Below are positions 63,857 to 64,000 of a stretch of 64,000 nt of DNA, piece by piece. The notes beneath the pieces were generated by a model, which ran no database searches, was not told the origin of the DNA, and saw nothing but the letters and a program-made list of their open reading frames with translations. Source of the DNA: JAJYUU01 sp963822955 (GTDB lineage Bacteria; Actinomycetota; Actinomycetes; Streptosporangiales; Streptosporangiaceae); NCBI GenBank assembly GCA_963822955.1, contig CAWGJS010000001.1, forward strand, positions 124,001 through 188,000, given 5' to 3'. Position 1 is the stretch's first letter; each line of letters starts with the position of its first letter. The translations under genes were made by a program, and so were the position numbers.

Positions 63857-63969
63857 TCCCCGAGAGGCGCATCTAAACCTGGCACGCGTTTGACCGGCCC
63901 CGACCTGGGCAGTTGCGTGCCGTCCTTCATGATCAGCCACAGCCCAGCTATGGCGTGAGAGTGCGGAAG

Positions 63970-64000
63970 ATGCGAGCCGCCGTTATCGTCAACCCGACCA
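63970..64000 (+). CDS. Diacylglycerol kinase family protein, 5' end only
   Basis: The window ends ten codons into this gene. MRAAVIVNPT is the standard opening of DagK-type lipid kinases (AVIVNP followed later by the GGDGT motif, beyond the window). ATG 63970 or GTG 63961, both in frame; GGAAG is adjacent. Divergent to the otsA operon. Confidence 0.65.
   Translation, partial: MRAAVIVNPT

Overview
The window is high-GC DNA from a soil-type actinomycete. It carries a LAL/LuxR regulator, an NB-ARC LuxR regulator, PknB-type Ser/Thr kinase, SigE-family ECF sigma factor, an F420-type LLM oxidoreductase, DUF4142, an L,D-transpeptidase with Ig-like domains, GTG/TTG starts and many ATGA overlaps. The genus cannot be fixed from this stretch. 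It reads as accessory or mixed chromosome: short operons on both strands, secreted repeat proteins, two insertion-sequence remnants and several broken genes.

Layout. 0.1-11.7 kb holds an isochorismatase-like hydrolase, a DUF998 membrane protein, an IS110 transposase remnant, a large LAL regulator, a GNAT acetyltransferase, a membrane Ser/Thr kinase, small unknowns, a membrane-protein gene cut by an in-frame stop, and an NAD-dependent epimerase. 12-21.7 kb is a secreted-protein region: two predicted seven-bladed beta-propellers, a repeat protein with five frameshifts, a nidogen-like/cutinase fusion, a frameshifted Tat-exported glycosidase-like gene, and an IS630 element inserted in that gene's stop codon and carrying an extra membrane-protein gene.

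21.7-32.6 kb is dominated by envelope-lipid type functions: GT4 glycosyltransferase, two coupled methyltransferases, an LPG-synthase-type flippase-like membrane protein, a CDP-alcohol phosphatidyltransferase fused to a sulfatase-like domain, a histidine phosphatase, a 6-pyruvoyl-tetrahydropterin synthase homologue with Glu at the catalytic Cys position, and a zinc-type dehydrogenase. I read 24.0-32.6 kb as one candidate pathway, possibly for a pterin-related glycophospholipid. This is inference.

32.8-49.7 kb holds a Rieske oxygenase, AraC/LysE pair, ECF sigma pseudogene, ClpB-like chaperone without the N domain, FAD monooxygenase, SigE-family sigma factor coupled to a membrane propeller protein, MFS/TetR pair, DUF4142, LLM oxidoreductase, L,D-transpeptidase, nitroreductase and a frameshifted ArsR regulator. 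49.7-59.2 kb contains a short P450-like domain fused to a PEP-mutase/isocitrate-lyase domain, an NB-ARC LuxR regulator, and a compact operon: LtrA membrane protein, a large protein with a probable nitrilase Glu-Lys-Cys triad, an AAA+ ATPase, and a DUF1801-like protein. That operon is my leading candidate for an undescribed system. 59.2-64 kb holds an MBL hydrolase, a lipocalin-like gene with a frameshift, DUF6131 and AI-2E membrane proteins, trehalose-6-phosphate synthase and the start of a diacylglycerol-kinase-like gene.

Three separate genes are disrupted by a single extra base in a short A/T run, so either the source assembly has indel errors or this is a decaying accessory region. Raw reads would decide.
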